Virus record (IMG/VR): IMGVR_UViG_3300017788_000061
Span: 1 to 42,057 of that record
DNA length: 42,057 bases
DNA from: a virus
Strand: one strand, 5' to 3'
The notes beneath the pieces are model-generated. The model did no database searches, was not told where the DNA came from, and saw nothing but the letters and a program-made list of their open reading frames with translations. Positions within the stretch are counted from its first letter, which is position 1; every line of letters starts with the position of its first letter. Position numbers and translations under genes: made by a program. Below, in pieces: positions 9,192 through 20,660 of the stretch.

Positions 9192-11396
9192 CTACGGTTC
9201 TATCTCTCTGGGAATTGGAATTGCTTTAGATGCATCAATTAGAGCCGGTCCTTTAATCAAATTTAAAGTCTCCGTATATACTCTAGCCAAATTATTTACA
9301 ACCAACTCCCAGTTGAGTGTAATTGGACTACCATCTGGATAGTACTCATCCCAGCCAACATATGGCCATTCCGAGGCCGTAGAATACACATCTTGGAGTA
9401 TTAAAATGCCGACGGCGGCATCAAATACGGCTCTTTCTGTGGCGGTAAGACTGTTGAGTGGATCATCAACTCCTGTTACTTTGAAGTAAATGTAATCCGT
9501 AACTTGTTTTTGCTGCTCAATTATGGCATCAAAAATGATGCTAAATCGTGTTTCAATGACACTGTTTAAGGAAACTAATTCTTTTGTCTTATCCCTTACG
9601 TAAGCTATGCTGTTTGATGTACTTTCTGGAATTCTTAAAAATATACCCCTAACCTTGTTAATTATAGATTCTTCCCTCATGGAATCTACTCTGTAAAATA
9701 TAGAAGCCATATATCTATCGTTAGAGTCTTTGTTGTTTTTCCCAGTTTTTGCGACAGCGTAATTTCCCGGTTTATTTTCTTTTGCCCCGGCTTCAATATC
9801 ATCAGCGGTTAATATTTTTGATGGATCATTGGGATTTATTCTTAGTACAATTAATTTACCTAATAAAGCTTCTTTAGTATAGTTATACGCCTTTGCTCCC
9901 TCGGAATTTGGATTAACAATTCCTACTTCACCCGTATATACCGACAGCTTTTGTAGCTCTGCTGCTTGAATTCCCTCAAATCTGATTCTATAATCGGCCG
10001 CTTTTTTAGATTTTCCATCAGGATTAGCTTGACGCTTCTCATCTACACTTATGCCTTTCTCCGGATTGAGCACATCCTGAACATCAATTGTGTCACCGTC
10101 AACAATGTGAACAACTTTTGCTATAACCTTGAAGCTTTGATTTAATCCTGTTTTTTCCGGTCCAAGACCAGAATATTTCAAAAGTTCTGCATGCACTATT
10201 GCATTTTCCAAACTTATATATCTTACTAAATCTGATACTTCTTTTTCTCTCCAGCCCATGCTTCTCAAAAGATCATCGCTTCTAATGTAGGCGTGACCTT
10301 CTGCCGTTTTTGTTTTGGTTCTTACACCAAGGACTCCGGGGAGAAGCTTGATTGAATGATGCTTACCAACAACCATGCCTTGAAAGTTGGCTAAACCAGC
10401 ATCCATTGCCTGACCATTTTTGTTTAAGTATTGAATATAGCAGCCGTGCTGATCTAAGATATTGTTTCTAACCCACTTCCATGCACTCCATGCAGCGTCA
10501 GTTGCCAGCGACAAGCCTGCGGCAACGGCCGCTCCAGCCAGGGGAGTTCCAAAAATAGTGGCTGCAGCGGTTGCGCCAGCAGTTATTGCCGGCATAACCA
10601 GGGAAGCGGTCACCGCAGCAGCTGCACTCATCCCTTCAGTTTTTCCGGTTTGGTTTTTAATCAATTGCTTTATTTGCTCTTGTGTTTCCGGCATCGAATC
10701 TGCCAGCTGATTCGCTTGTATATCCTTCAGTAGCGCCGAGTGACCATGGGTATATTGCATACCGCCAACCATTTGATCCTTAAGCATGACGGCAAGATTT
10801 TCTATTGAAACATCTCCATTAGTCGTCAGTCTTGCATTGTTTGATTCATTAGCCAAAAGTAATCTAGTGTCGTTTCTAAAATTTTGAGTGCTCAACCAAG
10901 AACCAAGCCAAGAGGTCATAAACCATCTAGCTGGATCATTGACTGTAACAAGTGCATTGGGAGTAATGCTTGTGATAAAACCCGTTTCCGGAGTGAAGTG
11001 ATGAACTATCTGCTCAACTTCAAACATGCCATACATCCTATTGTACACGTCTGCCAAATAAACAAGATCGTGTGGCCTTATATCCGCATTACCGATTACT
11101 ATTATTTCTCCACCATAAATGTCTTTTAGATTATCTTTCAAATATGAAAGAGCAACTCTTCTTGCGGTCAACTCATCTGGTTCTCCTTGCACATTTTTTG
11201 CTATTCCTCTTACGGTTTCCAGAGGATGGAATATAGGATGAAGTATACCAAAAACTCCTTCGCCTTTTGGATTGTCCCAATAAAGACCAGTTTCAACAGT
11301 TTTTTCAACTTGCTTTTCTGACGTTACCGATTTATCAAGCGATACCGTCACTGGAAATTTGCCATCTGACACCGCTGTTATTTGAGTGGCGATTCC
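9192..11396 (-). CDS. Giant baseplate hub, C-terminal segment (3 of 3) with nuclease-like domain
   Basis: These 734 codons are entered by skipping the C of CGG at 11397. The apparent independent GTG start at 11372 has no ribosome binding site. In fused numbering (about 3665 residues), roughly 3030-3065 holds the hub-type pattern IRPHDLVYLADVYNRMYG followed by MFEVEQIVHHF, known from C-terminal parts of tail hub proteins. Roughly 3180-3240 is a long Ala/Gly-rich hydrophobic stretch that could enter a membrane. Roughly 3350-3490 resembles a staphylococcal-nuclease (SNase/TNase) domain: VVHIVDGDTIDV, RIRFEGIQAAEL, a GAKAYNYTKEALLG helix and DRYMASIFY. The family Asp of the 'GIDTPE' motif is Gln here and Thr is Ala, so activity is doubtful. 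The stop at 9192-9194 is eight bases before the lysin start. There is no other in-frame CGG. Confidence 0.75.
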   Translation of the reverse strand, partial: GIATQITAVSDGKFPVTVSLDKSVTSEKQVEKTVETGLYWDNPKGEGVFGILHPIFHPLETVRGIAKNVQGEPDELTARRVALSYLKDNLKDIYGGEIIVIGNADIRPHDLVYLADVYNRMYGMFEVEQIVHHFTPETGFITSITPNALVTVNDPARWFMTSWLGSWLSTQNFRNDTRLLLANESNNARLTTNGDVSIENLAVMLKDQMVGGMQYTHGHSALLKDIQANQLADSMPETQEQIKQLIKNQTGKTEGMSAAAAVTASLVMPAITAGATAAATIFGTPLAGAAVAAGLSLATDAAWSAWKWVRNNILDQHGCYIQYLNKNGQAMDAGLANFQGMVVGKHHSIKLLPGVLGVRTKTKTAEGHAYIRSDDLLRSMGWREKEVSDLVRYISLENAIVHAELLKYSGLGPEKTGLNQSFKVIAKVVHIVDGDTIDVQDVLNPEKGISVDEKRQANPDGKSKKAADYRIRFEGIQAAELQKLSVYTGEVGIVNPNSEGAKAYNYTKEALLGKLIVLRINPNDPSKILTADDIEAGAKENKPGNYAVAKTGKNNKDSNDRYMASIFYRVDSMREESIINKVRGIFLRIPESTSNSIAYVRDKTKELVSLNSVIETRFSIIFDAIIEQQKQVTDYIYFKVTGVDDPLNSLTATERAVFDAAVGILILQDVYSTASEWPYVGWDEYYPDGSPITLNWELVVNNLARVYTETLNLIKGPALIDASKAIPIPREIEP

Positions 11397-11397
11397 G
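11395..11397 (-). other. In-frame CGG, +1 frameshift site 4 (CAA CGG A)
   Basis: Zero frame reads TTT CAA CGG AAT and ends in TGA 20 codons on. Skipping the C at 11397 gives CAA GGA ATC GCC and continues into the 734-codon C-terminal segment. This is the only CGG in frame across the preceding 2623-codon segment. Confidence 0.87.
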
Positions 11398-14300
11398 TTG
11401 AAAATTTTCTTTTATATTATTAGAAATGATGTGACTAAATGAGCTAAGATAATGGACTCGTTGAAATGGTTCTCTTATTTCAACAACAGGCTCACCATAC
11501 TCTCTGGTGAACGGATTATCAACGGCCCTGAGCAAGGTACCAGGTCTACCGAGTGAATAATATATAGAGTCGTTATATGCTTTATTTAGAATGTTCGCTT
11601 GCTTGGTAAAGTTTTCAAGCTCTTTAAGACCATAACCCATTTGAGCCATTGACATTCTAAACATATTTAGCATATTGCCCAAGGCTGTGTCAAAAGCTGT
11701 AATGATAGGCCCTATGTTTTTATCCCAAAAGTTATCAACATCTTCCATAATTCCGGTGACCCAGTTGCCTGCGTTGTTTCCCGCTTTTGTGTTTTCTTTT
11801 AGTAGCTTTATGAAAGCATTGCTGTTGGTTGCGTATTCTCTTTCGTAATTAATAAACTGTGCAAATATATTATCTATCGGCCTAAAACTCCATTGATCGT
11901 TCTCATTACCAAATAGATCAAAAGCAGCTATTCCTGCTGCTATTGGTGCCGTTACAGGGTTCACAACTAGAGCTGCATTTGCGTATGCGGCAACTCCGGT
12001 AGCACTATATCTCTTTTTATCAGCTCTCAAAACCAGCCAAGCTCTAGCGTATGGATCTGACCAAAGTTTTTGCCTGAAGATACCAACCAAAAGCAAATAC
12101 AACTGTTTTGGAGTTTTTATATTTTGAAGAAGATTAAGTGCGTCTTCTTCAGATTTTATATTTCTTGAATCAAAGTCAGGTTCTGCTGCTATGTCGGCAT
12201 ACTCATAAGTTTGAAAATGATTTTTTACCAAAGAAATCAGTCCATCAAGTTTTTTCTTTAATAAGAAATTATATATATCAATTAATCCCTGGTCTTTATT
12301 TATGATTGGTTTTTTGTTTTCATCCAATTCACTTACTCCACCATCAACATATTCATTCATGGCTATTTCAACGGCAGATGTAACCGAAGCTGCTTGATTG
12401 ATCGACATTATCCAGTCGGTTCCAAGTAAAGTATTGAATTCAGATCCGTTTTTATCGGCATTAAAATCCTCAAATACAATTTTGTCTTTTCCTGTTATCA
12501 TTTTAAATAATGGATCATCTGATTCTTCATTATTATCTGGATCTAGTCCATATGTTTTTTGAAATATATTTTTTACTGATTGATAATTGTGATAACCAAA
12601 TCTAAATTGATCCCATATCTGTTGTGCCTCTGCTATTTTTCTTCCGTCGCCTGCTATAACTTTAACTGTGTTGTCAAATTTTTCGTCGTAAAATCCTGCT
12701 GCAATCACTGAAACATTATCAAGAGGATCGTATACAGAAGCAAATTCTTCTCTGGTTTCATTTTTCTTGTCTTCCTCAAGTTTTTTAAACAAAGAATCTT
12801 GAGACAATTCTTCTATCCCATTGTCTTTTTGTATTGATTCAAAGTAGCCAATCCAGTTACCGCCCTTTGACCATTCCCTCTGCCAATCAATCATCGTCTT
12901 TTCTTCTATCAAATCACTTGCATAAGTGTAAGAAGTAGAGCTTCTTATTCCATTGTTCAATATCCTTTCTGCTGCGTCTGCGGTAACATGAACTGGAACC
13001 CCATCTGGTCTAGCAGATGCAACTCCTGGCAGTAGTTCTGGAAGGTTTCCTTCCACTGGTTTAAACGCACCAAAGCCAATCAAAAATACATCATCACCCA
13101 TCCTAGAATTTTCTAACTTGAATCTATTTGCTGGAACATAACTACTTGTAACAACTCCAACCTCAGTAGAATCCGGCACAAATGTGAACATGCACTCTGT
13201 CAATCCTTTTTCAACCATTGATAATTTTTCCCATTGAGTTGAGGTACCATACGCACCGTCGACTGATCCAATTTTTTCCATCGGTGAAACTATTCTTCCC
13301 TTATCATCAATCAAAAGATGCAAAAAATATGCGGCGTCTGGAGAAACTATTGCGGCTACACCATCAGCACTATTGACTTCCTGCTCACCCCAAAGAAAGT
13401 ATGCCGGCTTACACACAACTGCTACTCTTTTTTCTGGATTATATACAAGAACTTTCCTTTGCTTGTAATCATCTGGAGTTCCTGCCAAATTTTCCATCTT
13501 AATATCATACATTTCAAGAAACTTTTTCAATAATTCATCTTGAACTGTCTTAGATGGCACCTGCTCAAAAGGATTACCCTGCCTATCTTTCATGGCCATT
13601 CTTGCTGTAACGGGATTGTATGGCCATCTCATGGCTATGTAGAATTGTTCATCTTCTGCACTTTCGGGCATTCCCCATTCCGTAAAGTTGAGTTGAAATT
13701 GCTGCCAATAATCAGACAAAAGTCCATATGCGGGATCTAAATCTTCGTAGTAAGATTGTAAATTTTCTGGAAGCTCAATCTCACCGCCTCCTCCGATACT
13801 ACCCGGAACCTTGACACCCTCTCCTAAAGAAGTTTTACTTATAATTGGAAGTGGCATTTGAATAATCGGTGAACTTATTATTTCACCCAGGCTTGCTTCC
13901 GGGTCATATATTCCAGAAGGATCAAAGGCAGCTGTCCCCACCAAGGATGGACCAAGTCCTGAAAATTGTAGTTTATGGGCAAAATTAAAATTAAAGTCAA
14001 GCGTTTCTTCAGAGCCTTGTGATTTTTTGGACACAAGAGCGGTTGCTTCTTGTCCTTCTCCTTTGGAGATTAAGCTTTTTTCAAAATCAGCAATAATTCT
14101 TAGATTACCCATATTTGTATTTATTTCTCTATCGTCATTGTCCTTAAATATTCTGTCAAAGTTTAGTGAAGGTAAAACTCCTGAAACTCTGTTAGTAAAA
14201 AATGGATAAGAGTATCTTATTGGTAACTGTGGTATTTGTTTGTGATTTAATGATTCATCGCTGTTTCTTACCTGTATTCCAGCTTCAGTACCTTTGCCAC

Positions 14301-17300
14301 TAGAATGAAAGGGTAGGTGAAAACCAACTTGAACTCTGCCTTTATTAATTGGTAGTCGAGAAACTGGTTTTCCATTTTTGTAATAAGTATTTCTCGTGGT
14401 GTCTTTAAGATCTATTACAGTGCCCTTTAAACTTCTGCCTGGCTTAAAAACTCCATTCATACTAATCATATCCTTTGCCAAAGAAGCTAAAGATTCTGAC
14501 AGTTTATTTTCTCCAGCTTGCAATGAGGCCATTGCGTCTGAGCTTGGTGCTAACTCCTTGTTCAGGGAATAAAGGAGTCGTGACAACTCATCATCTGGAC
14601 CAACGTATCCCGGAATTGACATGTTATTATTTTTTGCAACTTCTTCATTTGGAAATCCAGTTGAAATTGGCATGACGCCAGAAGTGTAAAGCCAATGAGG
14701 TTTTCCGTAGAATATCGTTGACCTTTCCTCAAATGGTCTTACGGCAACTATATAATTAGGAAGAAGTCTGGCGCACATCTGAAACATGTCCCATACACTT
14801 CTCATATAGGTTTGGGCCCTAAAGGATACCTCATCATACATGTCATCATCAAGATCGGAAACAAGACCAAGTGTTTTCATTATGTTTGCTCCACCGCGAC
14901 CACTCATCGTTTTGATCAAGCCCATTCCTAATCCAATAGTCATAGGACTTGGCGATGCCACGACTCCAGCTATTGCAACTGCACTGCTTATGACCTGAGA
15001 AGTTCCAATTGCTCCGCTCATATCGAGCAGCTTGTTGCCCTCTGTGGCTTTTTCTAATGCGCTCGATGCATCAACATTTCCGGGTTTTGAAGAAGCGTCT
15101 ATCAAACCGGACCACGATTGATTTGACAATCTATCAAGATATCCAAATTTTTTATTGTCTATCTCAGATACATCTATGCTAGCCATTGTTGCCCAACCAT
15201 CATCTAAATCTCCGCCCAGAAATTGTGCTACACCAACTCCGTTTCCTGGATATATATTTCTTTTAAATATTTCCAAATCTCTTTGTGTTGAGAAATTTGC
15301 CCACATCGTCTGCATAGCGCCAACTAATGGAGTTCTAACAGAACCACCAAAACTTTCTATTCCAGGACTTGTGCCAGCACTGTAGTAGTTTGACCCAACT
15401 CCTGGATTTAACGCTTCTATGCCGCTATTTATAACTTCTCCTGCTGCGAGGTGCATGCCACCGGTAATTAAATTAGCCGACGCATTCCATCCAAGACCAA
15501 CCGTTCCTCTTATCGGGTTTTTGCCAACTTCATTGAAAGCGTTTATTACACTTTGTTTATACAAAGAAGATTTTGTTGCTTCCTCTTCGGTCAACGGCGC
15601 ATACAGTATTTGACCGAAGTGTCTGATTCCAAATTTATTTTCAGAAAATACTGCACCTCTCATGGCGTGAGAAAAGGCCTCCCTCACCCTTGAGGCACCC
15701 ATAGAAAGAAGTCGTATCATAAGATCTCTGGGTTCTGACATCCACAATCCTGTGTTTATTCCTCCGTCAATTTTTCCGCTGTCACCTTTTTTCTTTGTAC
15801 TGTTTATTATTGGGCTAAGCTCTACAGCATCTGACTGTGCAACTACTGTTATTATTTCTCCATGATCTACTTCGGCGATGACGCCGTTGAATATCGTTTG
15901 AAGGGAGTTAGGATTGCCGCCATATCCCGCCCTCAGATGCACCCTAACTCCAGGCTTTAGTCTCATATGTTCAATTTCAGTTACATACCTAGCATTCATG
16001 TGGGATTTAAGGTTTAATGATCTATTGATCAAAGTTTCAACTACCTTAGTTGTTCCTTGAGATAAATTTTGTATTGCGCCACCGATATCAGAGTTTGATA
16101 CACTTCCAACACTTGCTCCATCTGCATTAATCAATGACGAAATGGTCATTTCGGGTTTTGATAATTTTGAATATGTATTAGATATTCTTAGCATAAGAGT
16201 ATCCGCCAAAATATCTTCTGAAGAGACAAGTGAGAAATCTATAACAGACTGCAGCCCATAAAAATTATCAAATAATTTTACACCCGCATAAAAATTCATG
16301 TCATCAATAAGCCACAGCATATAGGTTGGAAAAGCTCTAATCATTCTTCCGCCCAAATCTCTATATTGAGTGTCTAGGAGCATTTTCTGCCAGTGTTTTG
16401 CAACTCCTTTATGGGTTCCGCCAGTCGACAGAGATTGCATTTTTCCACTTTCAGAACTGCCCATTGCATTCATGTAATCGGTTAACGCAGAAGCTCCAGC
16501 AACTCCCGTGTGACTTGCCTGCGTGTCTCTTTCTGGAACTTGAGTATCTGATATTGTTGTAACTTTAGATGTCGGTATTGCCTTTCCGTCTGTTCCGACT
16601 CTCAAGAAGTCTTGTGCTACATAAAATCTTCCATCTTCCCTGTTGGAATAACCCATGATGTATCCTCCATCTGGAGTTTGATATATCGCTGGAATTCTCT
16701 TGGTGTCATTTGAGTCTGCTGCTGGAATAAAATGCATTATTCCAAAATGATCTACATCATCCGGATCAAAGGATGGAAGTTCTTTACCATTTGTTTCATT
16801 AATTTTGTCTGCTACTAATTTATTAAATTTATCAATTTCAGATTTAGATCCCGATACTACATCTCCAATTTTTACCACTCCGTATCTGGTATTGAATTTT
16901 ACATCTTCAAAATTATAATCTATTCCGGAATCATCTTTAAAAGAATCGATAAGATCTTTCCAGATTGTTGGATATTTATTCGCTATAAATCTAGACGATT
17001 GTAAAGAATTTTCAAATTCTGGTTCATTATTTTGGTCAAAAATTGATATTCTAAAAATTTTCATTGCTTCATTTGCAGAAAGTCTTACTCCATTTATAAG
17101 ATAGTTTTTTACCTTTTGTATATCACCATTTTCTTCAATCAGTATTTTTTTTACCTGATATACATATGCTTTCTGCGTAGCGTGAAGGGTATCTTTTTCC
17201 TGTTGCCAATCCCCTACTGGCAGAGTATATTCGCCCGACTCAATAACGTTGTTAACAACATCATCATCAAACATTTCAAAACTTCTAAAATAAAAATCAG

Positions 17301-19266
17301 GATCAAAGGAACCAACAACCATCTTTTTTTCTTCATCCATAATTGTCAATGGAAGATCTGGATAAGCGTTGAATGATTCCCATTTTTGTTTAAGGCGCAG
17401 AAATGGATTTTTCTTGGTTCCAAACTCTTTTATCAACGCTATTTGACTGTCGGAAGTTATGCTTTCTCTTTTTTGCTGAAATATATCAAAGTCAGTTAAC
17501 ATCAACTGCACACTATAAACATGCGGATAACCCTGTATTGTATCCACGGTGTAGCTCAGCGGTAGTACGTACTTTATGCCGGCAAGTGCGCAAATTACAT
17601 TCTTAACTCCCATGAACCCTATGACACCTGCGGCGTGTTCCAGTCTTGCTAAGCCACTTAGAAAATCAAACATTTTTTTAATCTTTTTTAACTCTAATTC
17701 ACCGAATATAGTCATAGATATACTGACCATTGAATCATTGGATCCAATGTACTGAAACGTTGGTTCGTCCTGCATCTGCAATTGGAGTTTGGCCAAATTG
17801 TTACCCATAGTTAGACTAACTGAATTTACTATTATATTGTTTGGATCTAGGTCTATTTTCATCATCGGAACTTCCCATTCACGCAAAGTAAATACCGGAA
17901 GACCCAGTTTTTGAGCATCTTTTACCGACTGAACTCCTAAAAGATTTTGAATTGATTCATTTTTGTAAATCCTTTTATAAAGTATTCCATAAAATGCATC
18001 CATAAACTTTTTTTGTTCTACATCATATAATCTTGCAAATTCAGTAGAGTTTTCATCTATATCTTTTTTCTGTTTTCTAAGAATAGCCTTGACATTTTCC
18101 CTTATTGTATGATCCAGTAGACCCCTAACACTTTGAGATGAAACATACAAGCGAAACTTATCGTTCTTAAGCTTCTCCATTTCTTCTGCCGTGGCCATTG
18201 CTGGCACCTGTAATTCGGAAGGAGATTTTCTGTTTTTTATGTAATCGATAGCTTCGTTGCTTAATTTGTTTCTAGATATGTAGTCTGCTGCCATGGCATC
18301 ATACAGTGCAATGTATATGTCGCTTGCGTTTGCTCCAGCTAACGCCACATCAACTATTCTTGCTGCCTTTTCCTTATCTAAATATGACGAAGTTAAATTA
18401 AGCGAATTTACTACAACGGTATCAAGGTTTTGATAAAGTTCTAAATCTGTAACATTAATACTAAATTTTGCCAATAGCTGATCCCAAAATCCTCTTTTAT
18501 TTTGTTGAATTGCATTTTCTTCCGGAGATCTAAACATTGAGGTGTCAGGACTAAATATCTTTGATTGCACTTCTGCCGGGATATAGAGAGAAATACCGTT
18601 GCCATTAATCCAATCATTGTAAACATTTGTCGTCAATACGTCGTTTGCATACGGAGTCATCTCTCCGTACATCAAATTTTCCTCCACCTCCATCTCTCTA
18701 TTATCGGCGGTTAATGAGGTCGTAGAAATTTTTGGATCTATGGGGGCTTTTTGTTCTTCGGCTGTTTTGATTAAAAATTCTGCATTCACAGAATTGGCAA
18801 GAGATCCCGCTGCTCTTCCCATGAAATATCTAAATTTACTCCAATCAACAGCCTGGTTAAAATCCTTTATCATTGGCAAAAATGGCTTATGATTAAACTG
18901 CAATAATTCTAAATCAACCTGTAGAGTAAAAGGATAATTCGGAACCGTAGATATACTCATAGAAGATAGCGCCACTCCAGTAATATCAAAAACCGAATTA
19001 AGATAATGATTTTTTATTGGAAGTATCGGTGCATATTTGAACGCGGCTACCAAGCCTCGCAAGGAAGATAGAAACTTATCAATCTTTTCTTCATGTAGAG
19101 GATCCTTAAAATCGATATGAAAATTAGATTTCAGACTTACCCTTGTCGCATCATCTATCGATATTCCCCATATTTCTTCATAGTTTGGAAAAAACAATTG
19201 CATTGTTATTGTTGTTTCCCTATATCCAGAATTAAATTTTGGAGAACTCTTTTGTCTAATTGCGCC
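11398..19266 (-). CDS. Giant baseplate hub, central segment (2 of 3), 2623 codons
   Basis: This is the largest uninterrupted reading in the window. An ATG at 19203 could start a separate 2622-residue protein, but the frame is open upstream to the shifted CGG at 19267 and the joined sequence across that point reads as one beta domain. In fused numbering, a domain near 800-950 (VPMMKIDLDPNNIIVNSVSL and following) resembles the repeated tail-hub beta modules. About 1400-1460 has LKPGVRVHLRAGYGG and IFNGVIAEVDHGEIITVVAQ, the pattern of gpD/gp27-type hub proteins. Several later hydrophobic Ala/Gly/Val runs (for example near ATGVAAYANAALVVNPVTAP) are notable. The likely role is the central hub that ties tube, tape measure and wedge together. 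No domain was recognised over most of its length. No in-frame CGG occurs except at its end. Confidence 0.8.
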
Positions 19267-19267
19267 G
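19265..19267 (-). other. In-frame CGG, +1 frameshift site 5 (GGC CGG C)
   Basis: Zero frame reads ACT GGC CGG CGC AAT TAG, stopping two codons after CGG. Skipping the C at 19267 gives GGC GGC GCA ATT AGA and runs through an open 21-codon bridge into the ATG at 19203 and the 2600-codon frame. The bridged sequence (TGGAIRQKSSPKFNSGYRET) fits the hub beta domain begun before the site. Confidence 0.78.
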
Positions 19268-20191
19268 GCCAGTTAAGCTCCCGGTTTTGAATCCGGTATT
19301 AACGTTAATTGACACAGGTGGAACATAAAAATTTGAGGCTCCAATTCTAAGATGAAATATGTCCGGAGTTTTTGGAGGCCTAGAAGAAGGAAACGTCATC
19401 TTTTCAATTTGATTTTTTATTCTATCAGCGGTTAAAAAGTTGTCAATTGCCCATATCGCCTTAAAGGTGGCATTACCCTCCTCATCTGTTCCAAAAGCCT
19501 TGAACATACTTTCCATTATTTGCTTATGATTATTTAATGGATCTTCCTCTGAGTATCCATAGTCTGCCGTTGCGGCAAGCGCGGTTATATATAATCTGTA
19601 TAGGTTTGGAAAATATTTATACACTGTTGCCAAGGCAAAAGGATCTTTATAGAAGAAGTTTTTTGTGGCGACCAGTTTTTCCATCCAAAAAGTATCCCTA
19701 ATTGGATCATTGAATTGTCCAGCTGACTTTCGCAAATTTTGTTCACTTAAAAATCTTTGTCTAGCGAAGGCCTGAATTCCTCCTGCCATTTGTGCAAGCT
19801 CCAACAATCCTGATTGACTAATTTTTTCAAAGATTACTTTTCTATTTTTTTCATCCTTAATATGAGCCATTTCAGATTTTCTAAAGCTCGTCAATTTAAT
19901 AAAAAAATCGTTATCTCCTTTAAAATCTTGTTCAGTAAAATTGCCGAGATCTTTCAGATCTCTTTGCACCTCTTCTGTGTTTGAGAGTGTTGGAGTCCAA
20001 CGAAATCCAACTGCTGCTGATGCAACTATTTGACCAAGATCTATGAACCCTCCGCTAAGTTTACTCCAAAAGCTCCTGTCATTTCCCATCTCCCCAAACA
20101 GGGAAGATAATGGTGCTAAATCAGAGTCCTCGTAAAGCTGCCAACTCTTTATTGGTTCTTCGGATGGAAAATCCGTTTCTTGATTTGACAT
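19268..20191 (-). CDS. Giant baseplate hub, N-terminal segment (1 of 3), 308 codons
   Basis: The ATG at 20191 overlaps the previous stop by one base (TAATG). The segment is mostly helical and acidic, then ends with a beta stretch, FHLRIGASNFYVPPVSINVN, typical of tail proteins whose 'VPP..I.V' strand opens a hub or LysM-adjacent domain. Normally that strand pattern continues into a 'S.KF.SGY.ETTI.M.LFF' stretch. Here that continuation is found only after skipping the C of CGG at 19267, in the next segment. This argues that the 308-codon segment and the 2623-codon segment encode one chain. Alone, the zero frame would end three residues later. There is no other in-frame CGG. Confidence 0.75.
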
Positions 20192-20649
20192 TATCTACCC
20201 AACATACTATCTGCTTGCATATGATCTTTGAGCATACCTGCTGAACTGTTTAAATTATATTTAGAGCTTTGATTATTTATTATACCATCTTTTTTTGAAT
20301 TAAAATTAAGTTTATTTGATATATTTAATTTTTGTTTAAAACCCAACTCTGCTTCTTCATATCTGGCTTTTTGAACTTTAGGATCATCATAACCATCGCC
20401 AGACATTTGAATTGTGGTCGATGCGGAATCCATAAGTCCTTCTTTAGAACCCTTAACCGGATCCGGTTTTGATTCAGAAAGAGAGGATCTTGACGAATGA
20501 ACCACAGAACTTTGTTCAGATCCACTTGATTTTGAACTGGAGATTTTTGCTGCCAATGCATTTGAAGTTTTTGTTCTTGGGGATGTATCTATTCTTTTAT
20601 TGGCTGCATCTGAAAGGTTCTTGTTCTGTTGACCTACACCTAAAATCAT
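20191..20649 (-). CDS. Small low-complexity protein of unknown function
   Basis: The 152-residue product is rich in Ser, Lys, Asn and Asp and is probably largely disordered. It has a Ser-run region around residues 35-60 and no hydrophobic segment. I recognise no family. It sits between the second long tail protein (11 bases upstream) and the giant hub (one-base TAATG overlap downstream), so co-expression with them is assured and a linker, chaperone or minor tail role is possible. The start has a GTGTTTAA context with no clear ribosome binding site; coupling to the upstream stop is likely. No in-frame CGG. Confidence 0.6.
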   Translation of the reverse strand: MILGVGQQNKNLSDAANKRIDTSPRTKTSNALAAKISSSKSSGSEQSSVVHSSRSSLSESKPDPVKGSKEGLMDSASTTIQMSGDGYDDPKVQKARYEEAELGFKQKLNISNKLNFNSKKDGIINNQSSKYNLNSSAGMLKDHMQADSMLGR

Positions 20650-20660
20650 AATTTAAACAC

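Noticed and set aside
9192-19203. Separate genes starting at ATG 19203 and GTG 11372
   Set aside because: The open frame extends upstream to CGG in both cases, with no ribosome binding site at 11372 and only a weak one at 19203. The domain pattern at 19267 is continuous across the join. The 19203 start is the least certain rejection.
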